Shown here piece by piece: positions 1 through 4,958 of a DNA stretch of 10,152 bases. The position numbers and the translations under genes are program-made. Where the stretch lies: NCBI GenBank assembly GCA_031268125.1, contig JAIRXT010000014.1:1-10152 (forward strand), given 5' to 3'. Below the pieces are notes generated by a model. That model was given only the letters and a program-made list of their open reading frames with translations. It was not told the origin of the DNA and ran no database searches. Each line of letters begins with the position of its first letter. Within the stretch, counting starts at the first letter, position 1. Origin of the DNA: Treponema sp. (lineage in GTDB: Bacteria; Spirochaetota; Spirochaetia; Treponematales; Breznakiellaceae).

Positions 1-198
1 GAGCGGATACGGAAGGTGAGGGAGCAGTTGGACAAGCGGGGGGACCGGAGGAAGCTGGTAGGGGCGGTGGCCGGGATGGTGGCGGCGGAAGAGGTAAGGA
101 AATATGCGCAGAAGCGGGGGCTGTATGTTCTGGTACAGTCGGGGGATTCGGTGGCGCTGGCGGATGCGGACGGTAGTTTCACGGTGCGGGAGTGGTGA
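1..198 (+). CDS. DUF3782-like protein, C-terminal end only (partial)
   Basis: An open frame runs in from the left edge and stops at TGA 196-198, giving the last 65 residues of a larger protein. What is visible is a charged helical stretch (EQLDKRGDRRKL), then GAVAGMVAAEEV, then YVLVQSGDSVAL and the terminal FTVREW. This arrangement (RRKL-GAVAG, then KRGLYVLVQSGD, then a terminal REW) resembles the C-terminus of treponemal proteins annotated DUF3782 or PD-(D/E)XK-like, which usually have an N-terminal coiled coil and a nuclease-fold core. That link is from memory of the family. The catalytic core lies outside the window, so activity cannot be judged. The GTG at 16 is in frame, but the frame is open to base 1, so it is unlikely to be the start. 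No terminator with a clear T-tract follows. Confidence 0.6.
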   Translation, partial: ERIRKVREQLDKRGDRRKLVGAVAGMVAAEEVRKYAQKRGLYVLVQSGDSVALADADGSFTVREW

Positions 199-263
199 GC
201 CGCTGATTAATGAGAATTGCTGCCGGGACATGGCTTGAAGCTGACGGCGTAGTGGTGTAAACC

Positions 264-416
264 AGCCTGGCAGTTTGTTGCGCTTCGCGCATAAAACAGT
301 AAAAATATTCACAAAGGTGAATATTTTTACCTTACAAACTGCTAAAGCAGCCCATTTATCGAATATTTTTTTGCATAAATATGCAAAAAATTATACAAGT
401 GCAACAGGCTGCCAGG
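264..416. repeat. Nested inverted-repeat element upstream of radA
   Basis: This AT-rich spacer is almost entirely self-complementary. An outer pair CCTGGCAG/CTGCCAGG (266-273/409-416) encloses two modules. Module 1 is CAGTTTGT/ACAAACTG (271-278/334-341) holding a small hairpin TGCGC-TTC-GCGCA (279-291) and a perfect 14-bp stem GTAAAAATATTCAC with AAAG loop (299-330). Module 2 is GCAGCC/GGCTGC (347-352/407-412) holding a perfect 10-bp stem TTTTTTGCAT with AAAT loop (367-390). A short hairpin CTGCT-AA-AGCAG (339-350) links them. Some of these pairings exclude each other. The outer right arm ends inside the radA ribosome-binding site. It could be a miniature mobile or REP-like repeat, or a folded leader. 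The remaining bases 199-263 show no gene and no convincing promoter. Confidence 0.7.
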
Positions 417-424
417 GAGGCAGG

Positions 425-1897
425 ATGAAAAAACAGAGGGCCTTTGTCTATCGCTGCTCTTCATGCGGCCGTGAAGAACCCAAGTGGCTGGGCCGCTGCC
501 CGGAGTGCGGGGAGTGGAATACGTTAATAGAAACGGCGGCGTCCGGTAATGCTCCCGGTACGGCGCCGGGGGGGAAAAAGGGGGCCCTTGCCCCCCAGTC
601 CCTGCCCCTTTCCTCGGTGAATCCCCAGGAGGGGACCCGGCTTGAAAGCGGCATCCCTGAACTGGACCGGGTACTGGGCGGGGGAATTATGAAGCGTTCC
701 GCAATTCTGGTGGGGGGCGAACCGGGGATTGGCAAGTCCACCCTGCTGCTTCAAATTGCCGCCGCCGCCAGGACCAAGGGGCGGGTTCTTTACATCTCCG
801 GGGAAGAATCCGCAGGGCAGATACGGATGCGTTCGGACCGGCTGGGGCTTTCCGCCCAGGCTTCCCGGATTGAGATTGTCTGTTCCGGCAGGCTGGAAGA
901 TATCAATACGCTGCTGGATTCGGTAAAGCCCGTGATTGTCCTGGTGGATTCCGCCCAGACCCTCTACAGTACCGAAGCCGGCCCGGGGCCCGGCACGGTA
1001 AACCAGATGAAATACTGCGCCTGGGAGCTTATTTCCTGGGTAAAAGAACATGACGCGGCCCTGTTTCTGGCGGCCCACGTAACCAAGGAAGGCGTAATCG
1101 CCGGGCCCAAGACCCTGGAACACATGGTGGACACGGTCCTCTACTTTGAGGGGGCCGCATCTACCGCCAACGACGGGGAAAGCCGTTTTCTTAGGGCATC
1201 GAAGAACCGCTTTGGATCCGTAGACGAGATTGGCATTTTTATTATGGGGGAACGGGGCCTGTCCCCGGTGGAGGATACCTCCCGGCTTTTTTTGGTGCGG
1301 CGGGAGGGGGAACTTCCCGCCGGTGTGGCCACCGCCGCCGTATTGGAGGGGAGCCGCAGCCTGCTGGTGGAGATTCAGGCCCTTACCGTGATTGCCAAAG
1401 GGGGGATTAGCCGGGTTTTTTCCGACCGGATCGATTCCGCCCGGGTGTCCCGGGTGGCGGCGTCCCTGGAAAAGCACCTGGGGATACGGCTTTCCGATCA
1501 GGACATTTATGTGAACGTGGCCGGGGGCATAAGAATTGCCGAAGTTGGGGTGGAACTGGCCCTGGGCTGCGCCATCTATTCCGCCCGGACCAGCCTTGCC
1601 CTGCCCTCCGGGCTGGTGATTGCCGGGGAACTGTCCCTGACCGGGGAAATCCGGCCGGTACGCCGCCTGGCCGGCCGTCTCCGGACCGCCCGGAGTTTGG
1701 GTTTTACCCATTTTCTTGGGCCCGTACCTTCCGATGCTTCACCGGAAATCCCTGAATCCTTTGAAGGGGGAACCCTTATTCCCGCGGCCGGCATACAGGC
1801 CGCCATTCGCAGTCTGTTCAAAACGGCCGGGGGACCCTCCGGGAATATTTCCGGGGGCCCGGGGAGAAATTTCAAAAATTCCGACATTTTTTCATAA
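425..1897 (+). CDS. radA: DNA repair protein RadA (Sms)
   Basis: RadA is a RecA-like, DnaB-type ATPase that promotes branch migration and processing of recombination intermediates; it acts on DNA in the cytoplasm. The 490-residue product has the full family layout. There is an N-terminal zinc finger (C11, C14, C25, C28 in CSSCG and CPECG), a Walker A motif GGEPGIGKST with K104, and a Walker B region ending in VLVDSAQTLY. The RadA signature KNRFG lies at 260-264. A C-terminal Lon-protease-like domain runs from about 300 to 475. The start ATG 425 is chosen because GGGAGG (415-420) sits just upstream and MKKQRAFVYRCSSCG matches the family N-terminus; the frame is open further upstream but only through hairpin DNA. 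Compared with E. coli RadA (460 aa) it has a Gly/Ala/Pro-rich linker after the zinc finger and a Gly-rich tail (FKTAGGPSGN onward). No clear intrinsic terminator follows. Confidence 0.97.
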   Translation: MKKQRAFVYRCSSCGREEPKWLGRCPECGEWNTLIETAASGNAPGTAPGGKKGALAPQSLPLSSVNPQEGTRLESGIPELDRVLGGGIMKRSAILVGGEPGIGKSTLLLQIAAAARTKGRVLYISGEESAGQIRMRSDRLGLSAQASRIEIVCSGRLEDINTLLDSVKPVIVLVDSAQTLYSTEAGPGPGTVNQMKYCAWELISWVKEHDAALFLAAHVTKEGVIAGPKTLEHMVDTVLYFEGAASTANDGESRFLRASKNRFGSVDEIGIFIMGERGLSPVEDTSRLFLVRREGELPAGVATAAVLEGSRSLLVEIQALTVIAKGGISRVFSDRIDSARVSRVAASLEKHLGIRLSDQDIYVNVAGGIRIAEVGVELALGCAIYSARTSLALPSGLVIAGELSLTGEIRPVRRLAGRLRTARSLGFTHFLGPVPSDASPEIPESFEGGTLIPAAGIQAAIRSLFKTAGGPSGNISGGPGRNFKNSDIFS

Positions 1898-1913
1898 TTA
1901 TCGCCATATGCTC

Positions 1914-1942
1914 TTGACGCTTGTGAAAAAGCAGGATATGCT
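1914..1942 (+). promoter_or_regulatory. Candidate sigma-70 promoter P1 for the RRM gene
   Basis: TTGACG (1914-1919) is followed after exactly 17 bases by TATGCT (1937-1942): 5 of 6 and 4 of 6 matches to the consensus. The predicted start near 1949 would give a leader of about 290 nt before the RRM gene. This is inferred from sequence only. Confidence 0.45.
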
Positions 1943-1970
1943 TGTAAACAGTTTCGATGTATAGGATAAT
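1942..1970 (+). promoter_or_regulatory. Candidate sigma-70 promoter P2 for the RRM gene
   Basis: TTGTAA (1942-1947) is followed after 17 bases by GATAAT (1965-1970): 4 of 6 and 5 of 6 matches. It begins on the last base of the P1 -10 hexamer, so the two would be in tandem, with a second predicted start near 1977. Confidence 0.35.
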
Positions 1971-2242
1971 TTCTAGTGTTTGTTTCGGAGTTGAAGTTTC
2001 CGCCAATGGGTTTTCTTTTTTTAAGCCTTCTTTTTCCTTCCGCAAGGCCTCCGTTATCCTTATCAACCCACAGCATCCTGAATCTCCCAGAAGGGGGGTG
2101 GAGTCGTCCACTTAGGCGGGCGTGAATAAAATGCGGAATCCGGCCGCACAAGTCAAAAAAACGGAAAAACCGTTCTCGCTGCTACGGATCTGAAGAGCGG
2201 GAATTCCGTGTTTTGATACAACCGGATGAAGGAAACCTCTCA
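1971..2242 (+). other. Long leader of the RRM gene; no gene seen
   Basis: No convincing coding sequence is seen on either strand in this stretch. It contains a pyrimidine-rich run (2011-2040) and several short inverted repeats: GTGGA-GTCG-TCCAC (2098-2111), GCGG/CCGC (2133-2136/2144-2147), AACGG-AAAAA-CCGTT (2160-2174) and the palindrome GGAATTCC (2200-2207). ACGGA at 2161-2165 and again at 2184-2188 can each pair with TCCGT at 2205-2209, so alternative folds are possible just before the ribosome-binding site. On the - strand the 2160-2174 hairpin is followed by a run of T, but its stem is only 5 bp and no - strand gene lies to its right. Confidence 0.35.
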
Positions 2243-2536
2243 ATGGCGAAGAAACTGTATGTTGGGAATCTCTCTTACAACACTTCCGAGGACGGCCTGC
2301 GTAATCTGTTCTCTGAATTCGGCAATGTAGCGTCTGCCAAGATCATTTTTGATCGTGAAACCGGCAATTCCAAAGGTTTTGGTTTTGTGGAAATGGGCAG
2401 TGATGAAGAAGCTACTGCGGCGATCACCGGAACCAACGGGCGCGAATTCGAAGGCCGCCAAATCCGGGTAAATGAAGCGATGGATAAACCCCGGCGGGAT
2501 CGCGGCGCCGGCGGCTACGGCGGGGGCAACTGGTAA
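2243..2536 (+). CDS. Small RRM-type RNA-binding protein
   Basis: This is a single RNA-recognition-motif protein of 97 residues, of the bacterial Rbp/glycine-rich type that binds single-stranded RNA. RNP2 is LYVGNL at residues 5-10 and RNP1 is KGFGFVEM at 44-51, with the aromatic residues that stack on RNA bases (Y6, F46, F48) intact. After the domain comes a short basic and glycine-rich tail (DKPRRDRGAGGYGGGNW), as in cyanobacterial and spirochaete homologues. ATG 2243 is preferred because AAGGA (2229-2233) lies 9 bases upstream and MAKKLYVGNL is the family's usual beginning; an in-frame TTG at 2213 has no such support. The gene appears monocistronic, with a long leader before it and a hairpin 6 bp after its stop. 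The RNA targets are unknown. Cold induction, reported for relatives, is only a possibility here. Confidence 0.93.
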   Translation: MAKKLYVGNLSYNTSEDGLRNLFSEFGNVASAKIIFDRETGNSKGFGFVEMGSDEEATAAITGTNGREFEGRQIRVNEAMDKPRRDRGAGGYGGGNW

Positions 2537-2541
2537 TAGAA

Positions 2542-2570
2542 TTGTTCGATAACCTTTAGTTATCGAACAA
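2542..2570 (+). terminator. Hairpin after the RRM gene (possible terminator)
   Basis: This is a perfect 12-bp stem TTGTTCGATAAC/GTTATCGAACAA with a 5-base loop (CTTTA), starting 6 bp after the stop. The downstream run CTTCCTTA is only weakly T-rich on the + strand, so termination from this hairpin alone is uncertain. Confidence 0.5.
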
Positions 2571-2571
2571 C

Positions 2572-2608
2572 TTCCTTAAAAAAACTGCAAAAGGCTAAAG
2601 CCTTTTGC
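2572..2608 (-). terminator. Strong intrinsic terminator reading on the - strand
   Basis: This is a perfect 10-bp stem GCAAAAGGCT/AGCCTTTTGC (2587-2596/2599-2608). Read on the - strand it is followed by AG and seven T, the classic Rho-independent form. On the + strand the A-run precedes the stem and no T-tract follows. No - strand gene ends here, so it may block antisense reading or be part of a dispersed intergenic repeat. Confidence 0.5.
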
Positions 2609-2735
2609 GAGACTTGTTCAACAACCCCTTACCGGGATCCGGCAGGGCGCGCCTGATGGAAATCTTGTTTCCGCCGGGCGCTCCCTTGTTTTAGGGCGTC
2701 TGCTGCATCTTCATGTTTCCCAAAAAGGATGCGGC

Positions 2736-2771
2736 ATGGAACTGAAGAACAATATCAACAGCCGCAATTAA
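2736..2771 (+). CDS. Possible 11-residue leader peptide
   Basis: The mini-frame MELKNNINSRN ends at TAA 2769-2771. The best Shine-Dalgarno of the region, AAAAAGGA (2722-2729), lies 6 bases before its ATG, whereas the overlapping longer frame starting at 2729 has that motif butting against its start codon. It ends 26 bp before the preferred start of the next gene. It may be a translated leader that couples translation, or a chance frame. There is no sign of attenuation such as a run of one amino acid. Confidence 0.25.
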   Translation: MELKNNINSRN

Positions 2772-2797
2772 CTATTTATGAGAAACCAGGATCGTAC

Positions 2798-3175
2798 ATG
2801 CGTCCGTTAGAACACTTTTTGTCCCGGTTGGACAAGTTTGAAAACGAAGGCGGGGAACTGCCCGCCGCCGCGGAAGAACAGATTGTCCGGGGTTTTACGG
2901 ACCTTGTTTCGCCGCTGATCGGCAGGGAGGGGGCGCGGGACCTGTGCAGCGCCCTTTTGGGGGGCCTGCGGGAAAGACCGGGGCCGGCGGGCCGTTCCTA
3001 TGCAAAGCTGGGTTATGCGGCGGCCTTTATCCTGGGGGAATTTGACGGTTCTATGGAACTGGACGGCGGCGACTGGGAAGAAATACGGACTACCCTGGAG
3101 GACGCCGCCGGCGAAATGGATATAAAAACCCTTACCGCCCTGATGGGGGAGCTGCTTGAACGGGGAAAACTGTAG
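2798..3175 (+). CDS. Conserved-looking hypothetical protein, ~125 aa
   Basis: I do not recognise this protein. It is 125 residues, soluble and mostly helical by composition, with many Glu, Leu, Gly and Ala. It begins MRPLEHFLSRLDKFENE and contains a central segment IVRGFTDLVSPLIGREGAR. There is no signal peptide, membrane segment or cysteine motif, and only one cysteine. Third-position GC is high, as in the neighbouring genes, which supports real coding. ATG 2798 is chosen because AGGA (2788-2791) is 6 bases upstream. The frame can start at ATG 2729 (148 aa), but there the purine-rich motif abuts the start. It lies on its own after the RRM gene's hairpins and converges on the TPR gene, its TAG separated from that gene's stop by 4 bp. 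No separate terminator lies between them. Confidence 0.7.
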   Translation: MRPLEHFLSRLDKFENEGGELPAAAEEQIVRGFTDLVSPLIGREGARDLCSALLGGLRERPGPAGRSYAKLGYAAAFILGEFDGSMELDGGDWEEIRTTLEDAAGEMDIKTLTALMGELLERGKL

Positions 3176-3182
3176 GCGCCTA
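3173..3182. other. Palindrome holding both convergent stop codons
   Basis: TAGGCGCCTA is a perfect 10-bp palindrome whose two ends are the TAG stops of the + strand and - strand genes. After a 2-bp mismatch on each side, AAAC (3167-3170) and GTTT (3185-3188) pair as well. It is too tight for a good hairpin, so a terminator role is doubtful. Confidence 0.6.
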
Positions 3183-4553
3183 ACGTTTGCGCGGGGCCGC
3201 TATTGCCGCCGCCTTGGTGTCCACGGCGTTCAGAATAGCGGAAAGCCGGTCTTTTTCAATAAGATCGATGAGGCGGGCTTCGGTATAGCGCTTGGCTTCT
3301 TCGGTAAAGGAGCCCACGGTGATGCATATCCCCTTGCCGGCCTTTACTTCTTTTAGGTGGGAATGAAAATCCCGGACGATAAGCTCCCCGATAGAACCCT
3401 GGGTGCGGATAAAGCGGAACATGATCGTATCCGACCATTTGGGGGTATCCACCTCCGCCTGAATATCCGCCCATTCGTTTTTATGAACCGAAATATTGGT
3501 GATCTTGGTTTTTGCCCTGGGGAAATAGGTCATGACAATTTTACGGCACAGGGCCATAAAATCCGCGGAAGGGGCCATAAGGTAAATCTGTAAATTCCGG
3601 CTGGCATTGAGTTCCTGGTACTTATCGATAAGCATGCCCACGTCTTTGTACTGGGGGTTTTCTGTCTGGATAAGTTTAAGCAGGGGCAGGGCTTTGCCTA
3701 TGTCGTTCTTGCTCAGGTACACCTGGGCTAGTTTGTAACGGAGTTCCGCCAGAATATCGCCCTTGATGTTCTGATGTTTTAGCCCAATCTCAAAATCCTG
3801 AACAGCGGCATCTTCCTGGTGTTGTTCCAGGTTGATGGTACCGGAAAAGAGGCATGCCTGGGGGCCCATGAGGGGGTCCGCCCGCATGTGATTGAACAGG
3901 CGCAGAGCCTGATCGGCCTGGTTCGCCTCGTAATAGCACTCCGCCAGGGTAAACAGCGATTCCTTGTCGTCCGGCATCAGGTCTATGGCCCTGCGGATGT
4001 AGTTCATCGCTTCTTTGGCTCTTTTAACGCGGAACAGCGAATGTCCCAGGTAACGGAGGGCGGCGGAACTTTCCGGGTCCTGTTTCCGGGCCTGATCCAG
4101 CAGTTGAATGGCCTTTTCGTAGTTTTTCCGCTGAAATTCCAGGTAACCCAGGTTGTAATTTACCTCGAAATTGTCCTGGCGCAGGGCGCGGGCGCTGGAC
4201 AGCCCTTTGTAGGCTTCGTTGACCATGTTGAGTTTTAAGGCCGAAATTCCGTAGCGCATATTTGCTTCAAAATCGTCGATTTCCGGTTTTCCTCCCATCT
4301 CGACCAGGATTTCGTAGGTTTTCATGGCGTCGGACCAGGATTCTTCCCGGTAGTATACGTCTCCCACCTCCTGGAGGGCCCTGGGATCCCGGGGATTCTG
4401 ACTGAGCCGTTTGGTAACATTGCGTATGATCGCGTCTTTTCCGCGGACCCGCCGGCTTTTCCCATCCTTTTTGCGGCCCATGAGTACCATAAATGCTATA
4501 ATAACGATTGCAAGTCCGGCAACGGCGACTAGGACGGGAAACATATCAGCCAT
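3180..4553 (-). CDS. Membrane-anchored TPR protein with C-terminal Mrr-like domain
   Basis: The 457-residue product has three parts. Residues 6-25 form one hydrophobic N-terminal segment (PVLVAVAGLAIVIIAFMVLM) followed by a basic cluster (GRKKDGKSRRVRGK), which predicts a signal anchor with the bulk in the cytoplasm. Residues 57-300 carry about seven TPR-like helix pairs; the clearest are VNYNLGYLEFQRKNYEKAIQ (131-150) and ALRYLGHSLFRVKRAKEAMN (165-184). Residues 330-443 resemble the second half of the Mrr/PD-(D/E)XK nuclease fold, with KAGKGICITVGSFTEEAKRY and LIDLIEKDRLSAIL. The expected (E/Q)xK catalytic pair appears replaced by FRFIRT, so it is probably not a nuclease. ATG 4553 is chosen because the membrane segment follows at once; the Shine-Dalgarno is poor (GGAGA 19 bases away). 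The frame extends to GTG 4682 without a better site. TPRs suggest protein partners; none can be named. Confidence 0.85.
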   Translation of the reverse strand: MADMFPVLVAVAGLAIVIIAFMVLMGRKKDGKSRRVRGKDAIIRNVTKRLSQNPRDPRALQEVGDVYYREESWSDAMKTYEILVEMGGKPEIDDFEANMRYGISALKLNMVNEAYKGLSSARALRQDNFEVNYNLGYLEFQRKNYEKAIQLLDQARKQDPESSAALRYLGHSLFRVKRAKEAMNYIRRAIDLMPDDKESLFTLAECYYEANQADQALRLFNHMRADPLMGPQACLFSGTINLEQHQEDAAVQDFEIGLKHQNIKGDILAELRYKLAQVYLSKNDIGKALPLLKLIQTENPQYKDVGMLIDKYQELNASRNLQIYLMAPSADFMALCRKIVMTYFPRAKTKITNISVHKNEWADIQAEVDTPKWSDTIMFRFIRTQGSIGELIVRDFHSHLKEVKAGKGICITVGSFTEEAKRYTEARLIDLIEKDRLSAILNAVDTKAAAIAAPRKR

Positions 4554-4677
4554 ACCAGTATTATCGGTGAATTCTCCATGCTTCTTCAATGCGGCACGGA
4601 TACCGGACCGTACCAGATACCAAACAGCGTAAGATACCTGACAAACAGTAAACTTGTTCGGAAGCCCGGCAGGTTTC

Positions 4678-4707
4678 TTCACAAGTCTTACAAAATTCCG
4701 GTATAAT
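4678..4707 (+). promoter_or_regulatory. Candidate promoter for the LysM-slt-ftsK cluster
   Basis: TTCACA (4678-4683) and a perfect TATAAT (4702-4707) are separated by 18 bases, matching the consensus at 5 of 6 and 6 of 6 positions. The predicted start near 4714 would give a leader of about 245 nt. The -10 hexamer overlaps the left arm of a 16-bp inverted repeat, which suggests control by a DNA-binding factor. Confidence 0.55.
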
Positions 4708-4767
4708 GGGCTTGTTCCAAAACTTCAGTTTTTGGGAAAGCTATCCTGATTTTATACCGGAATTTTG
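4691..4767. repeat. 16-bp perfect inverted repeat in the divergent spacer
   Basis: CAAAATTCCGGTATAA (4691-4706) is repeated in perfect inverted form at 4752-4767, with 45 bp between the arms. The interval itself can pair imperfectly (CCAAAACT at 4717-4724 with AGTTTTTGG at 4727-4735, one bulged base). Each arm contains a GGTATAA sequence on the strand that reads inward, so it may be an operator pair, a cruciform, or a remnant of a repeat element. Confidence 0.75.
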
Positions 4768-4778
4768 CTGTTTTTCAG
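4751..4778 (-). promoter_or_regulatory. Candidate promoter for the TPR gene
   Basis: On the - strand, CTGAAA (4778-4773, 4 of 6 matches) is followed after 16 bases by TATAAA (4756-4751, 5 of 6 matches). The predicted start near 4744 gives a leader of about 190 nt. It mirrors the + strand promoter on the opposite arm of the inverted repeat, so the two predicted transcripts overlap by about 30 bp. Confidence 0.35.
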
Positions 4779-4881
4779 CGGAAGTTGTTCGGAAATTTAG
4801 TTTTCAAACAACTCTAGTCAAAGCCCGCCTAAATTCTTTGCAAAAACTGGCCGGGATACCGATAATTAAAATCGTTGTCCC
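4767..4881. repeat. Hairpins in the leader of the LysM gene
   Basis: There are three structures in succession. GCTG-TTTTT-CAGC lies at 4767-4779. AGTTGTT/AACAACT lies at 4783-4789/4807-4813. An imperfect 11-bp stem lies at 4853-4863/4871-4881 (GGGATACCGAT against ATCGTTGTCCC, one wobble and one mismatch, loop AATTAAA). The 12-mer GGAAGTTGTTCG (4780-4791) occurs inverted at 2564-2575 in the hairpin behind the RRM gene. From 4882 to 4944 I see nothing definite. No convincing gene occupies 4554-4958. Confidence 0.5.
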
Positions 4882-4958
4882 TTGCTTGAGTTGTAAATGC
4901 GGAACGATGTATGTGATTTTGGTGGCCGGCCCTGGCGGCGCAAGAAGGAGCGGAACCG

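Noticed and set aside
235..263. Promoter TTGAAG-N17-TAAACC upstream of radA
   Set aside because: The -10 hexamer matches the consensus at too few positions to be believed.
264..416. CRISPR array or riboswitch
   Set aside because: The repeats are inverted rather than direct and regularly spaced, and no known riboswitch core was recognised.
275..424. 50-residue N-terminal extension of RadA
   Set aside because: The frame is open, but it encodes only the hairpin DNA, and the family N-terminus and a good Shine-Dalgarno mark ATG 425.
524..1711. 395-residue frame on the - strand
   Set aside because: It is antisense to radA and reads as Gly/Pro/His-rich low-complexity protein, the usual shadow of a GC-rich gene.
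1872..2111. 79-residue - strand frame in the spacer after radA
   Set aside because: No domain, signal or good ribosome-binding site; it runs across two likely promoters and into the radA 3' end.
4554..4682. 43-residue N-terminal extension of the TPR protein from GTG 4682
   Set aside because: No Shine-Dalgarno was found, and the extension would place a soluble segment before the membrane anchor. It is kept only as an alternative.
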